Below are positions 18,616-30,263 of a stretch of DNA of 64,000 bases, piece by piece. The stretch spans positions 2,377,501 to 2,441,500 of the forward strand of contig NZ_CP122537.1 in NCBI RefSeq assembly GCF_029853695.1, read 5' to 3'. Numbering within the stretch: the stretch's first letter is position 1; each line of letters starts with the position of its first letter. The notes under the pieces were generated by a model. It worked only from the letters and a program-made list of their open reading frames with translations. It was not told where the DNA came from and did not search any database. The stretch comes from Jannaschia sp. GRR-S6-38 (GTDB lineage: Bacteria; Pseudomonadota; Alphaproteobacteria; Rhodobacterales; Rhodobacteraceae). The translations under genes were made by a program, and so were the position numbers.

Positions 18616-19578
18616 TCAGCGCATTTCGATCACGACCTTCCCGGTGGAACGCCGCGCGCGCATCAATTCGAGCCCCTCGGCCACCCGGTCGAGCGGCAGC
18701 CGATGGCTGACATGCGGGCGCAATTCGCCGCGGCCGTACATCTGGAACAGGGTGGCGATGCTGTCGGTGATGACAAGCGGCTTCGACCGCAGGTAGCCGC
18801 CCCAGTACATGCCCAGAAGGTCGACATTCTTGACCAGCAGGTGGTTCGCCTTGACCTGCGGAACCTCGCCCGAGGCGAAGCCGATCACAAGGATCCGCGC
18901 ATCCGCGTTCGTCGCCCGGAACGCCGCCTTGAAGGCGTCGCCGCCCACCGCGTCATAGACCACATCGGCCCCGCCCAGCGCCTTGATCGTGCCCCGCAGG
19001 TCGGGATCCTCGGCGTCGATGACATGTGCGGCACCGCGGTCGCGGGCCAGGTCCAGCTTCTCCGCCCCGCGCGCGACGGCCACGACCTCGGCCCCCATCT
19101 TGGCGCCCAGCTCGACGGCCGTCAGGCCCACGCCGCCAGCCGCGCCCAGCACCACCAGCCGCTCGCCGGGCTTCAGGCGCGCCTTGTGGGTCAACGCGAC
19201 ATGGCTGGTCGAATAGGCCACGATAAAGGCCGCCGCGATGTCCGAGGGCATGCCCTCGGGCACCGGGACGCAGCGCTCGGCCGGGAAGCAGCCCATCTCG
19301 GCCAAGCCCCCCGCACCGCCGAAGACGGCGACGCGCGTGCCGATCGCGGGCGCGTTCACGCCCGGCCCCCGCGCGGTCACGGTCCCGCAGACCTCCATTC
19401 CGGGCGCGAAGGGCAGGGCGGGCGTGTCCTGGTAGCTCCCCTTGATCATCAACAAATCCGCGAAGTTCAGCGCGCAGGCCTCGATCGCCAGCGCGACCTC
19501 GCCCGGGCCGGGGACGGGGTCCGCGACCTCCGTCACTTCGGGGGGCGTGTCGTGGGACGTGACGAGATAGGCGCGCAT
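18616..19578 (-). CDS. zinc-free NADPH:quinone oxidoreductase (MDR family)
   Basis: 320 residues from ATG 19578 behind AAGGAGG. Medium-chain dehydrogenase of the quinone reductase branch: LNFADLLMIKGSYQ, PFAPGMEVCGTV, a Rossmann GAAGGVGLTAVELG motif and VYDAVGGDAF. No structural or catalytic zinc cysteine sets are present, as expected for QorA-type enzymes. The C-terminus LELMRARRSTGKVVIEM is typical. Predicted to reduce quinones with NADPH in the cytoplasm. It is divergent from an XRE regulator across 154 bases, which may control it. Confidence 0.9.
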   Translation of the reverse strand: MRAYLVTSHDTPPEVTEVADPVPGPGEVALAIEACALNFADLLMIKGSYQDTPALPFAPGMEVCGTVTARGPGVNAPAIGTRVAVFGGAGGLAEMGCFPAERCVPVPEGMPSDIAAAFIVAYSTSHVALTHKARLKPGERLVVLGAAGGVGLTAVELGAKMGAEVVAVARGAEKLDLARDRGAAHVIDAEDPDLRGTIKALGGADVVYDAVGGDAFKAAFRATNADARILVIGFASGEVPQVKANHLLVKNVDLLGMYWGGYLRSKPLVITDSIATLFQMYGRGELRPHVSHRLPLDRVAEGLELMRARRSTGKVVIEMR

Positions 19579-19732
19579 CGAAACCTCCTTCGCGGGTGCC
19601 CTTCTGCTGCCCCGCCCGGCGGCCCGGCGCAACCGCGGGACGCGATGACGCATGGTGACTTTCGCTTTTCCGGTGAACGATCAGGCGACGGCGCGCGTTC
19701 GTCATCGTGTTACGGACACACAGGAGGGCGCC

Positions 19733-20092
19733 ATGAAACATCCCGTCGACGTGCATGTGGGCCAGCGCATCCGCCAGCGGCGCTGGATGGTCGGGATGAC
19801 CCAGCAGCAACTGGCCGAGAAGGTCGGCATCAAGTTCCAGCAGATCCAGAAATACGAGACCGGCATGAATCGCGTCTCCGCTTCGCGCCTCTGGGAGATC
19901 GCGACGGCCATGGATGTCGAGGTCGGCCATTTCTTCGAGGGCCTGTCGGACGGGCCGACCGGCAACGGCGACCGCGACTTGCTGGCCGACAAGGAAGCGC
20001 TCGACCTCGTCCGCGCCTATTACGCCATGCCCGAGGCGCAACGTCGCCGCCTGTTCGACCTGGCGCGCGTGATGTCCGACCACGCCGCCTGA
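19733..20092 (+). CDS. XRE-family transcriptional regulator
   Basis: 119 residues from ATG 19733 behind CAGGAGG; the open frame begins earlier at 19652. The HTH_3 domain covers about residues 10-65 (VGQRIRQRRWMVGMTQQQLA, VGIKFQQIQKYETGMNRVSA, LWEIATAMDVEVGHFFEG). The C-terminal 40 residues (ADKEALDLVRAYYAMPEAQR) are typical of a small alphaproteobacterial family with no known ligand. It is divergent from the quinone reductase gene and upstream of the HisN-like gene. Confidence 0.9.
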   Translation: MKHPVDVHVGQRIRQRRWMVGMTQQQLAEKVGIKFQQIQKYETGMNRVSASRLWEIATAMDVEVGHFFEGLSDGPTGNGDRDLLADKEALDLVRAYYAMPEAQRRRLFDLARVMSDHAA

Positions 20093-20150
20093 GGCGCTTG
20101 ACCCAGCCGCGAGCCCCATGCGACCCGATTGGCGCAGGGGCGGAGGCGGC

Positions 20151-20933
20151 ATGGACGACGATTTCACCGAATTTCGCGGGATCGCGGAGCGGATGGCCGA
20201 CGCCGCCCGGGACGTGACGCTGCGCCATTTTCGCACCGAGCTGCGCATCGACAGCAAACGCTCCGATTTCGACCCCGTCACCGCGGCCGACCGCGAGGCC
20301 GAGGCCGCGATGCGCGCCATCCTGGCGGAGACGCGGCCCGATGACGGCATCCTGGGCGAGGAGGCCGCGACGGTCGCCGGGACCAGCCGCTGGACCTGGG
20401 TTCTGGACCCGATCGACGGGACGCGAGCCTTCATCTCGGGGATGCCGACCTGGGGCGTGTTGATCGCGCTGTGCGATGCCGGCGGCCCCCGGCTCGGCCT
20501 GATCGACCAGCCGTTCACGGGCGAGCGCTTCGCGGGCGGCCCGGGCGTGGCCGCGTGGACGCGCGGAGACGCGGCGCGCGCCTTGGGTGTGCGCGGGACG
20601 ACCGAGTTGGCGGAGGCCACGATCCTGACCACTTTCCCGGAGGTCGGGACAGAGGCCGAGGCCGCCGCCTTCCACCGCGTCGCGCGCGCCTGCCGGCTGA
20701 CGCGATACGGGATGGATTGCTACGCCTACGCGCTTCTGGCAGCGGGCCATGTCGATCTGGTGATCGAGGCGGGTCTGCAGGCCTATGATATCTGTGCCCC
20801 CATCGCCGTCATCGAGGCCGCCGGCGGGATCGTGACCGACTGGCAGGGTGGCCCGGCACATGACGGCGGCACCGCCCTGGCCGCAGCGACGCCCGAACTG
20901 CACGCCGCCGCGATGGATCTTCTGAATGGCTGA
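20151..20933 (+). CDS. hisN: inositol-monophosphatase family, HisN-like phosphatase
   Basis: 260 residues from ATG 20151 behind GGAGG. Metal and catalytic motifs of the family are intact: GEEAA, WVLDPIDGTRAFISGMPTWG, and GLQAYDICAPIAVIEAAGG near the C-terminus. FDPVTAADREAEAAMRAIL and SGMPTWGVLIAL fit the histidinol-phosphatase (HisN) branch better than SuhB. Expected reaction: dephosphorylation of L-histidinol phosphate. No other his gene is near; a HisC-like aminotransferase lies at the left window edge. Overlaps the next gene by 8 bases. Confidence 0.8.
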   Translation: MDDDFTEFRGIAERMADAARDVTLRHFRTELRIDSKRSDFDPVTAADREAEAAMRAILAETRPDDGILGEEAATVAGTSRWTWVLDPIDGTRAFISGMPTWGVLIALCDAGGPRLGLIDQPFTGERFAGGPGVAAWTRGDAARALGVRGTTELAEATILTTFPEVGTEAEAAAFHRVARACRLTRYGMDCYAYALLAAGHVDLVIEAGLQAYDICAPIAVIEAAGGIVTDWQGGPAHDGGTALAAATPELHAAAMDLLNG

Positions 20934-22260
20934 GCTGCTCCTCCGCGGCGCCGAGCGCGTGCTTGCGATGGAGGACGCCGCCGACGAGAGCGCCGCGCGC
21001 GACATCCTAATCCGCGACGGGGTGATCGCCGCGATGGGGACCGGATTGAGCACCACGGGGGATGTCGTCGAAGCCGCGGGCTGCCTCGTGACGCCGGGCC
21101 TCGTCAACACGCATCACCACCTCTACCAGGTCCTGACCCGGGCCGTGCCCGCCGGGCAGAACGCGCTGCTCTTCGGCTGGCTCAAGACGCTCTACCCGAT
21201 CTGGGCGCGGTTCACGCCGGACCACGTCCAAGTCGCCACCCAGATCGGGCTGGCCGAACTGGCGCTGTCGGGCTGCACGACATCCTCGGACCATCTCTAT
21301 CTCTATCCCAACGGCGTTCGGCTGGAGGATACGATCCACGCCGCCGCCGAGACCGGGCTGCGCTTCCATCCCACCCGCGGCTCCATGTCGATCGGAGAGA
21401 GCGCGGGGGGCCTTCCGCCCGACGCGCTGGTCGAGGGCGAGGCCGCGATCCTCGAAGACTGCATCCGCGTCGTCGACGCCTTCCACGATCCCGCCCCGGG
21501 ATCGATGTGCCGCATCGGCCTCGCGCCCTGCTCGCCCTTCTCCGTCAGCCGCGACCTGATGCGCGACACCGCCCTGCTGGCGCGCGACAAGGGGGTGCGG
21601 CTGCACACCCATCTGGCCGAGAACGCCGAGGACGTGGCCTATTCCGAGGCGAATTTCGGCTGCCGCCCCGGGCAATATGCCGAGGATCTGGGATGGACCG
21701 GCGCGGATGTCTGGCACGCGCATTGCGTCGAGCTGGACGCGGCCGAGATCGACCTCTTCGCGCGCACGCGCACCGGGGTGGCGCATTGCCCCTGCTCGAA
21801 CTGCCGGCTGGGCTCGGGCATCGCGCCGCTGCGCGCGATGCTGGATGCCGGCGTGCCGGTCGGGCTGGGCGTCGACGGATCGGCGAGCAACGATGCCGGA
21901 AGCCTCGTGGAGGAAGCGCGGCAGGCGATGCTCCTGCAACGCGTGTCGCGCGGGGCGGATGCCATGTCGCCGGTCGAGGCGCTGCGGGTGGCCACGCGCG
22001 GGGGCGCGACGGTGCTCGGGCGCGACGATATCGGCATCCTGCGGCCGGGGATGCGCGCCGACATCGCCGTCTGGGACATGCGGGGCGTCGAGGCGGCGGG
22101 GAGCTGGGACCGCGCGGCGCTACTGCTCGCCGGGCCGCGCCGCGTGCGCGACCTCTTCGTCGAGGGCCGTCAGGTCGTCCGCGACGGGCGGATCACCACG
22201 CTGGATCTGCCCCGCCTCGTTGCGCGGGCCGAGGAGCTGCTGCGCGCGCTTCTGGACTAG
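20926..22260 (+). CDS. amidohydrolase, 8-oxoguanine deaminase-like
   Basis: 444 residues. Metal-dependent deaminase fold with zinc ligands in NTHHHLYQVLTRA, LHTHLAEN, HAHCVEL and GVDGSASND. PGQNALLFGWLKTLYPIWA and HCPCSNCRLGSGIAPLRAML match the 8-oxoguanine deaminase/hydroxydechloroatrazine-hydrolase branch of the ATZ/TRZ group. Probable reaction: deamination of 8-oxoguanine to urate; a triazine or other purine-like substrate is possible. It overlaps the phosphatase gene by 8 bases, so they are co-transcribed, but I see no clear metabolic link. Confidence 0.82.
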   Translation: MAELLLRGAERVLAMEDAADESAARDILIRDGVIAAMGTGLSTTGDVVEAAGCLVTPGLVNTHHHLYQVLTRAVPAGQNALLFGWLKTLYPIWARFTPDHVQVATQIGLAELALSGCTTSSDHLYLYPNGVRLEDTIHAAAETGLRFHPTRGSMSIGESAGGLPPDALVEGEAAILEDCIRVVDAFHDPAPGSMCRIGLAPCSPFSVSRDLMRDTALLARDKGVRLHTHLAENAEDVAYSEANFGCRPGQYAEDLGWTGADVWHAHCVELDAAEIDLFARTRTGVAHCPCSNCRLGSGIAPLRAMLDAGVPVGLGVDGSASNDAGSLVEEARQAMLLQRVSRGADAMSPVEALRVATRGGATVLGRDDIGILRPGMRADIAVWDMRGVEAAGSWDRAALLLAGPRRVRDLFVEGRQVVRDGRITTLDLPRLVARAEELLRALLD

Positions 22261-22270
22261 AGAGGCAGTC

Positions 22271-22873
22271 CTAGACCGGCATTTCGGGCGGCACGCGGTC
22301 GCCCGTCGCCTCGCGGAAATGCCGCCGGCAGAGCGACACGTAGCGCTCGTTGCCGCCCACCTCGACCTGCGCGCCCTCGGTCAGCGCGCGGCCCTCCGCA
22401 TCCTGCCGGATCACCATGGTGGCCTTGCGTCCGCACCAGCAGATCGTGCGCACCTCGCGCATCTCGTCGGCCAGCGCCAGAAGCGCGGCGGAGCCGGGGA
22501 ACAGCTCGCCCCGGAAATCGACGCGCAGCCCGTAGGCCATGATCGGCACGCCGAGGTCGTCCACCGCGCGGGCAAGCTGCCAGACCTGCTCGCGGCTCAG
22601 CCATTGCGCCTCGTCGACCAGGACGCAGGCGCAGGGCCCGGCCCGCAGGCGCGTCTCGATCATCGCGTAGAGATCCGTTCCGGCGGCATAGGTATCGGCG
22701 GCGGCCTCGATGCCGATGCGGCTGGCGATGCGCCCGGTGCCCGCGCGATCGTCGAAATTCGCGGTCAGCAGGTAGGTCTCCATGCCGCGCTCGATGTAGT
22801 TGTAACTGGCCTGCAGGAGCAGCGTGCTCTTGCCCGCATTCATCGTGGAGTAGTGGTAGTAGAGCTTCGCCAT
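22271..22873 (-). CDS. tdk: thymidine kinase
   Basis: 200 residues. P-loop YSTMNAGKSTLLLQ, DEAQWLSREQVWQL with the catalytic Glu region, and a zinc-binding lasso domain with cysteines in RTICWCGRKA and SLCRRHF. Type II (TK1-like) thymidine kinase that phosphorylates thymidine with ATP for salvage. Normal length. It converges on the amidohydrolase gene with 10 bases between the stops. Confidence 0.96.
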   Translation of the reverse strand: MAKLYYHYSTMNAGKSTLLLQASYNYIERGMETYLLTANFDDRAGTGRIASRIGIEAAADTYAAGTDLYAMIETRLRAGPCACVLVDEAQWLSREQVWQLARAVDDLGVPIMAYGLRVDFRGELFPGSAALLALADEMREVRTICWCGRKATMVIRQDAEGRALTEGAQVEVGGNERYVSLCRRHFREATGDRVPPEMPV

Positions 22874-22965
22874 ATGCCGGTCTTGCCGCTCACCGGGCCC
22901 GCCCGCAAGCGCCTGCGTTGGCAGCGCGCCGGGTTGACGCTAGGTTAGGTCGCGGAGGACGCGCG

Positions 22966-23424
22966 ATGACTTCGACATTGGGTGAGGACTTGAAGCGGCA
23001 GACCGAGGCACTGGTCAAGGCCGTGGGCGTCGAGGCGAGCTGCGCGGTCACGGGCCGATCGAAAGCCACACTGGGCCGCTATTATTCGCAGCACGAGGAG
23101 CACGCGAAGCGGTTCATCCCCGTCGATGTCCTCGCCGCGCTGGAATCGGCGGCGGGAATCCCCATCGTGACCCGCTACCTCGCGCAGCGGGCCGGGATGG
23201 CGCTGGTGCCGCAGGCCCACGCGGCCAATCTGACGCCCGAGGCGGTCGCCGCGCGGTCGAACACGGTCTTCACCGAGCTTGGACGGCTGATGATGAATGG
23301 CGGGCTGGACGGGCCGGAGGGGCGCGCGACGCTGGCCAAGCTGCGCGGCCTGCAGGCCGAGCTGGTCGCGCTGGAGCAGAGCCTGGTTCAGACCCGCGTT
23401 ACGACGACCGATCCGACCGAGTAG
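22966..23424 (+). CDS. hypothetical protein with possible HTH
   Basis: 152 residues from ATG 22966 behind GGAGG; divergent from tdk. Residues 10-55 (LVKAVGVEASCAVTGRSKAT, LGRYYSQHEEHAKRFIPVDV) look like a helix-turn-helix with a bound-site turn, followed by LAALESAAGIPIVTRYLAQR. The rest (SNTVFTELGRLMMNGGLDGP, LAKLRGLQAELVALEQSL) is helical and probably a coiled coil. I do not recognise a named family; a small DNA-binding protein is an inference. Its last 37 bases overlap the 3' end of the opposing ketoacyl synthase gene. Confidence 0.75.
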   Translation: MTSTLGEDLKRQTEALVKAVGVEASCAVTGRSKATLGRYYSQHEEHAKRFIPVDVLAALESAAGIPIVTRYLAQRAGMALVPQAHAANLTPEAVAARSNTVFTELGRLMMNGGLDGPEGRATLAKLRGLQAELVALEQSLVQTRVTTTDPTE

Positions 23425-24482
23425 CCCGCCCCGAAGCTGCAGATCAGCCCGCGATCGCCGGGGACGAGGTCTGCGGAGTGCTTGGCGAAGGCGATGATCG
23501 AACCGGCCGAGGAGGTGTTGGCGTAGTCCTGCAGGATGTTGGGCTGTTCCGCAGGCTCCGGCACCCGGCCCAGCACCTTGCGGCCGATGAAATCGTTCAT
23601 CGCCTTATTGGCCTGGTGCAGCCAGAGCCGCTTCAGCGCGTCCGCGGCAATCCCCTCATCTGCCATGTGACTGCCGATATGGGCCGAGACCATCGGCAGC
23701 ACTTCCTTGAAGACCTTCCGGCCGTTCTGCATGAACTGCATGTCGCGGCGGTCTTCCATCTGGTCATGGGTGCGCCGCAGGAAGCCGTCATTGTTGCGGA
23801 TATTGTTGGAGAACTGCGTCGCACAGCGCGTCGAGTCGATGCGGAACCCGCCGGCTTTCGCGACCGACTCGTCCTCCAGCACCAGCGCGGTGCAGACATC
23901 GCCGAAGATGAAATGGCAGTCCCGGTCGCGCCATTCGAGATGGGCCGAGCAGATCTCGGGGCAGGTGACAATGGCCCGCTTGATCGAGCCCGAGCGGATC
24001 ATGTCCGCCGCCGCCTGGATGCCGAAGGTGGCCGAGGAACAGGCCACGTTCATGTCGAAGCCGAACCCGCCCGTGCCCAGCAGCTGCTGGATCTCGATGG
24101 CGATGGCCGGATAGGCGCGTTCGTGGTTCGAGGCCGCGCAGATCACCGCGTCGATCTGGCCGGCCTCGATCCCGGCCATGGCCAGCGCGTCGGTGCAGGC
24201 CTCGACCGCCATCTCGGCCATATAGCCCGGCTGCTCGTCGCTGCGGCCGGGCAGGCTGGGAAACATGCGCGCGGAGTCGAGCACGCCCGTCTTGTCCAGC
24301 ACGTGCCGCTGTTCGATGCCCGAGGCGGAGCGGATGAAATCGGCGCTGGAATGCGGGATCGGGGGCTCGGCACCCTCGGCGTTGCGGCGGTCGGCATAGG
24401 CGTTGAAGGCCGCGACGAGCTCGTCGTTGGTGATGACCTGCGAGGGCGTGTAGACGCCCGATCCGGTGATGATCGCGGCCAT
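23388..24482 (-). CDS. beta-ketoacyl-ACP synthase III-like protein
   Basis: 364 residues from ATG 24482 behind AAGGAGG. Thiolase fold with the Cys-His-Asn triad: Cys in NVACSSATFGIQAA, His in WLHQANKAMND and Asn in DYANTSSAGS. At 364 residues it is some 45 longer than E. coli FabH (317), with an insert near DRRNAEGAEPPIPHSSADF, so it belongs to the longer FabH-like group rather than the housekeeping fabH beside plsX. Pseudomonas members of such a group condense medium-chain acyl-CoA with malonyl-ACP; the same role here is only a suggestion. It converges with and overlaps the upstream hypothetical gene by 37 bases. Confidence 0.87.
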   Translation of the reverse strand: MAAIITGSGVYTPSQVITNDELVAAFNAYADRRNAEGAEPPIPHSSADFIRSASGIEQRHVLDKTGVLDSARMFPSLPGRSDEQPGYMAEMAVEACTDALAMAGIEAGQIDAVICAASNHERAYPAIAIEIQQLLGTGGFGFDMNVACSSATFGIQAAADMIRSGSIKRAIVTCPEICSAHLEWRDRDCHFIFGDVCTALVLEDESVAKAGGFRIDSTRCATQFSNNIRNNDGFLRRTHDQMEDRRDMQFMQNGRKVFKEVLPMVSAHIGSHMADEGIAADALKRLWLHQANKAMNDFIGRKVLGRVPEPAEQPNILQDYANTSSAGSIIAFAKHSADLVPGDRGLICSFGAGYSVGSVVVTRV

Positions 24483-24580
24483 ATCGGGCCTCCTTGCTGT
24501 CGCGCTGGCGGGAGCGGCCGCGCGAGCGGCGGCGGGGTCCGACACAAGTGCCGTCCCCGCTGCGGGAGGTCAAGTTGGCG

Positions 24581-24602
24581 GCCGCCGCGGTGACGCGGCG
24601 GC
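24581..24602 (-). terminator. GC-rich hairpin after the DUF2726-like gene
   Basis: GCCGCCGCG (24581-24589) and CGCGGCGGC (24594-24602) form a perfect 9-bp stem with a 4-base loop, 5 bases past the stop at 24608 on the minus strand. No T-run follows, so termination strength is doubtful. Confidence 0.4.
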
Positions 24603-24607
24603 GGCGC

Positions 24608-25189
24608 TCAGGCGTAGAGGGGCTGGACGTCGTCGATGCAGACCGGCGCCGCGATGTTGGCGGCGGGCGGATCGCTGTCGACCACCGCGGCCAGGCGGGC
24701 GCGATTCTCGGCCCAGCTGGCGGCCAGCGACATGGTCACCAGTGGCAGGCCGGCCGCGGCGAAGGCCTGGTGGCAGACGCTGTCGCGGTAGGACGGCCCG
24801 CGGCCGCGCACCACGGTCACGCCGCAGACCGGAAGGCCGGCATCATCGGCGATGACGAAATCGACCCGGCGGCGGCGCAGCTCGGCCTCGACATCCGGCG
24901 CGTCCTCAACCGAGAAGAGCGCGGCCAGCGAGACCTGGGCGTTCAGCCGGAAGCCGCGGACGGAAGCGAAGCGGGCGAGCCGCTTGGCGATCGCCTCGCG
25001 TCCCGCGTCGATCAGCGGGCGAAGCGTCACCTTGGTTTCCTTGAGGCGGACGATCACGGACTGGCGCGGGCGGCCGTCGATGCGATGGCCCGGGAAATCC
25101 GGGATCTCGTTATTGGACAGTTCGGCGTAGCGGCGCAATGCGACGCCGGATGCGCTGATGGCGATGAGCGAAAGGCTGGCAGGGTCCAT
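24608..25189 (-). CDS. DUF2726-like protein (degenerate nuclease fold?)
   Basis: 193 residues. The segment FRLNAQVSLAALFSV, then LRRRRVDFVIADDAGLPVCG and CHQAFAAAGLPLVTMSL follow the DUF2726 order (QVRLADL..., VDFVLxD, AAGLPLLRI). The usual E-x-D/H after VDFVI reads VTVVRGRG here, so the presumed catalytic residues look lost. The N-terminus (LSLIAISASGVALRRYAELS) is a short hydrophobic stretch that may anchor it. Function unknown. A second such protein is at 4800-5414. It lies between carB and the ketoacyl synthase gene on the same strand. Confidence 0.65.
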   Translation of the reverse strand: MDPASLSLIAISASGVALRRYAELSNNEIPDFPGHRIDGRPRQSVIVRLKETKVTLRPLIDAGREAIAKRLARFASVRGFRLNAQVSLAALFSVEDAPDVEAELRRRRVDFVIADDAGLPVCGVTVVRGRGPSYRDSVCHQAFAAAGLPLVTMSLAASWAENRARLAAVVDSDPPAANIAAPVCIDDVQPLYA

Positions 25190-25337
25190 TGAGATTCTCC
25201 CGTGAAAGCTCGTTTACCAAGCTGTGGGGCGCCTAAGGCCGTTACAGGCCCGAAACGGGGCCATTCGTGGGCCCGAATTTCCGCGATCGAAACAGCGTCG
25301 CCGTCGCGCAGGGACCGTTTCCGATCGGAGGTCGAAT

Positions 25338-28655
<3,318 letters not shown>

Positions 28656-28834
28656 GGCCCGTCCCCTCATGCGCGGCAAATTGACGGCGGTCTAAGGGGC
28701 GGCGCGCGGGGAGGCAAGGGCGACCGAGCGGGGCCGGGAGAACCCGCAGGGGCCGATCGCACCCGTGGGCGCGGACTCGCGCGCCGGACCTGCGCCGCCG
28801 GCGGTATCGGACGGTCGCGGACAGGAGCCGCGCC

Positions 28835-28868
28835 GCGGCTGACCGGGTCGCTTACGCCGGTCAGCCGC
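28835..28868 (-). terminator. hairpin at the end of cfa
   Basis: GCGGCTGACC (28835-28844) and GGTCAGCCGC (28859-28868) are perfect 10-bp inverted repeats with a 14-base loop, beginning at the last base of the cfa stop on the minus strand. There is no T-run. The rest of the 212-base cfa-carB gap shows nothing I can name, though it should hold the carB promoter. Confidence 0.45.
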
Positions 28869-30085
28869 TACTCGGCGGCGGCCTTCTGCGCGTAGAGGTA
28901 ATCGCGGGTGTTCGGGACGGTGTCGCGCCTCCGGGTGAGCTGCATCTGGAAGACCACGTGCTTGTAGGCGTCGAAGCTGACCTCCGCCCCGGTGAGGTAA
29001 TAGCGCCACATCCGGATGAATCGGTCGTCATACATCTCGCGCACGCGATCGAGATTGGCCTCGAACCGTTTCTGCCAACGCCGCAGCGTCTCGGCGTAGT
29101 GGCCGCGCCAAACCTCGATATCGGCCTGCCAGAGATCCGTCGTCTCGATCCCGCCGGCCAGTTCCGACAGCGAAGGGTTGTAGCCGCCCGGGAAGATGTA
29201 CTTCGCCAGCCAGGTCGAGGTCGTGGTCGGCGGGCCGCAACGCCCGATCGTGTGGATCAGCGCGATGCCGTCCGGATCCAGCAGGTCCTCGACTTTGTTG
29301 AAATAGGTGCCGTAATTCGGCGCGCCGACATGCTCCAGCATCCCGACCGACACGATCCGGTCGAAGCGCTCGTCCAGCGTGCGGTAGTCCTGCAGCCGGA
29401 TGTCGATGCGGTCGGACAGCCCGGCTGCGGCGGCGCGGGCCTCGGCGCGGGCCTTCTGGTTCTCCGACAGCGTGACGCCGGTGACCTGCGCGCCGAAATC
29501 GCGCGCCAGCGTCAGCGCCATTCCGCCCCAGCCGCAGCCGATATCGAGCACCCGCATGCCCGGCTGGATCAGCAGCTTGCGCGCGATATGCGCCTTCTTG
29601 GCAGCCTGCGCCTCCTCAAGCGTCATGCCCTCCCGCGCGAAATAGGCGCAGGAATACTGCCAATCCGCGTCGAGGAAGAGCTCGTAGAAATCGTCGCCCA
29701 GATCGTAGTGATGGGCGACGTTGGCCCGCGCGCGGTTCAGCCCGTTGGCCTGCGCGAAGCGCCGGGCCCGGAACCGCGCCGCGTAGCCGGCCGCCAGAAG
29801 TGGCGGCAGGGCGTCGCGGCCGCCATTGATCGCGAAGAGCGTCAGCATCTGGCGCAGGTCGCCGCGCTCGATCACCAGGGTCCCGTCCATATAGGCCTCG
29901 CCCAAGGCGAGCTCGGGATCCTGCACGAGATGGCGCAGCCGCGCCGGGTCCGTCAGGCGCAGCGCGACGTCGGGCCCGTTCGTGCCCTCGCCGAATTCAT
30001 GCCGGCTGCCATCGGGCAGTGTCACCTCGAGCCGACCTCGCTTCACGAGGCGACTGAGCGTTTGCAGGACGATCGTCTTCCACAT
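28868..30085 (-). CDS. cfa: cyclopropane-fatty-acyl-phospholipid synthase
   Basis: 405 residues from ATG 30085; a TTG at 30091 is possible. SAM-binding VLDIGCGWGGMALTLARDFG; family motifs HHYDLGDDFYELFLDADWQY, YSCAYFAREGMTLEEAQ, VSVGMLEHVGAPNYGTYF and FPGGYNPSLSEL. It methylates membrane phospholipid acyl chains from SAM to form cyclopropane rings, often in stationary phase or under acid. The N-terminal lipid-binding domain is complete. Divergent from the HAD-fold gene across 178 bases. Confidence 0.95.
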   Translation of the reverse strand: MWKTIVLQTLSRLVKRGRLEVTLPDGSRHEFGEGTNGPDVALRLTDPARLRHLVQDPELALGEAYMDGTLVIERGDLRQMLTLFAINGGRDALPPLLAAGYAARFRARRFAQANGLNRARANVAHHYDLGDDFYELFLDADWQYSCAYFAREGMTLEEAQAAKKAHIARKLLIQPGMRVLDIGCGWGGMALTLARDFGAQVTGVTLSENQKARAEARAAAAGLSDRIDIRLQDYRTLDERFDRIVSVGMLEHVGAPNYGTYFNKVEDLLDPDGIALIHTIGRCGPPTTTSTWLAKYIFPGGYNPSLSELAGGIETTDLWQADIEVWRGHYAETLRRWQKRFEANLDRVREMYDDRFIRMWRYYLTGAEVSFDAYKHVVFQMQLTRRRDTVPNTRDYLYAQKAAAE

Positions 30086-30199
30086 CGGCAAGACCCACCC
30101 AGACTCGGCGGCCGGAATTTCCGCCGCTGACAGGAAAGCGCAGTCGAGCCGCGCCGCGCAACCCTTGAGTGCCGTGCCACGTCAGTTTTGCAACCGACG

Positions 30200-30224
30200 G
30201 GAACCTTGGACGAATGGCCGCGTT
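30200..30224 (+). promoter_or_regulatory. EcfG-like promoter motif (GGAAC-N16-CGTT)
   Basis: GGAAC at 30200-30204 and CGTT at 30221-30224 are separated by exactly 16 bases, matching the alphaproteobacterial general-stress sigma consensus, and lie 40 bases before the HAD gene start. Many Rhodobacterales lack EcfG, so another ECF sigma factor or chance is possible. Confidence 0.35.
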
Positions 30225-30263
30225 AGGAGAAAAAATCGATATCGCGCGGGGCCACGGGAACCC

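Noticed and set aside
22933..22948. TTGACG followed closely by CTAGG as a promoter for the hypothetical gene at 22966
   Set aside because: The spacing is far too short for -35/-10 elements and no -10 is found 16-18 bases downstream.
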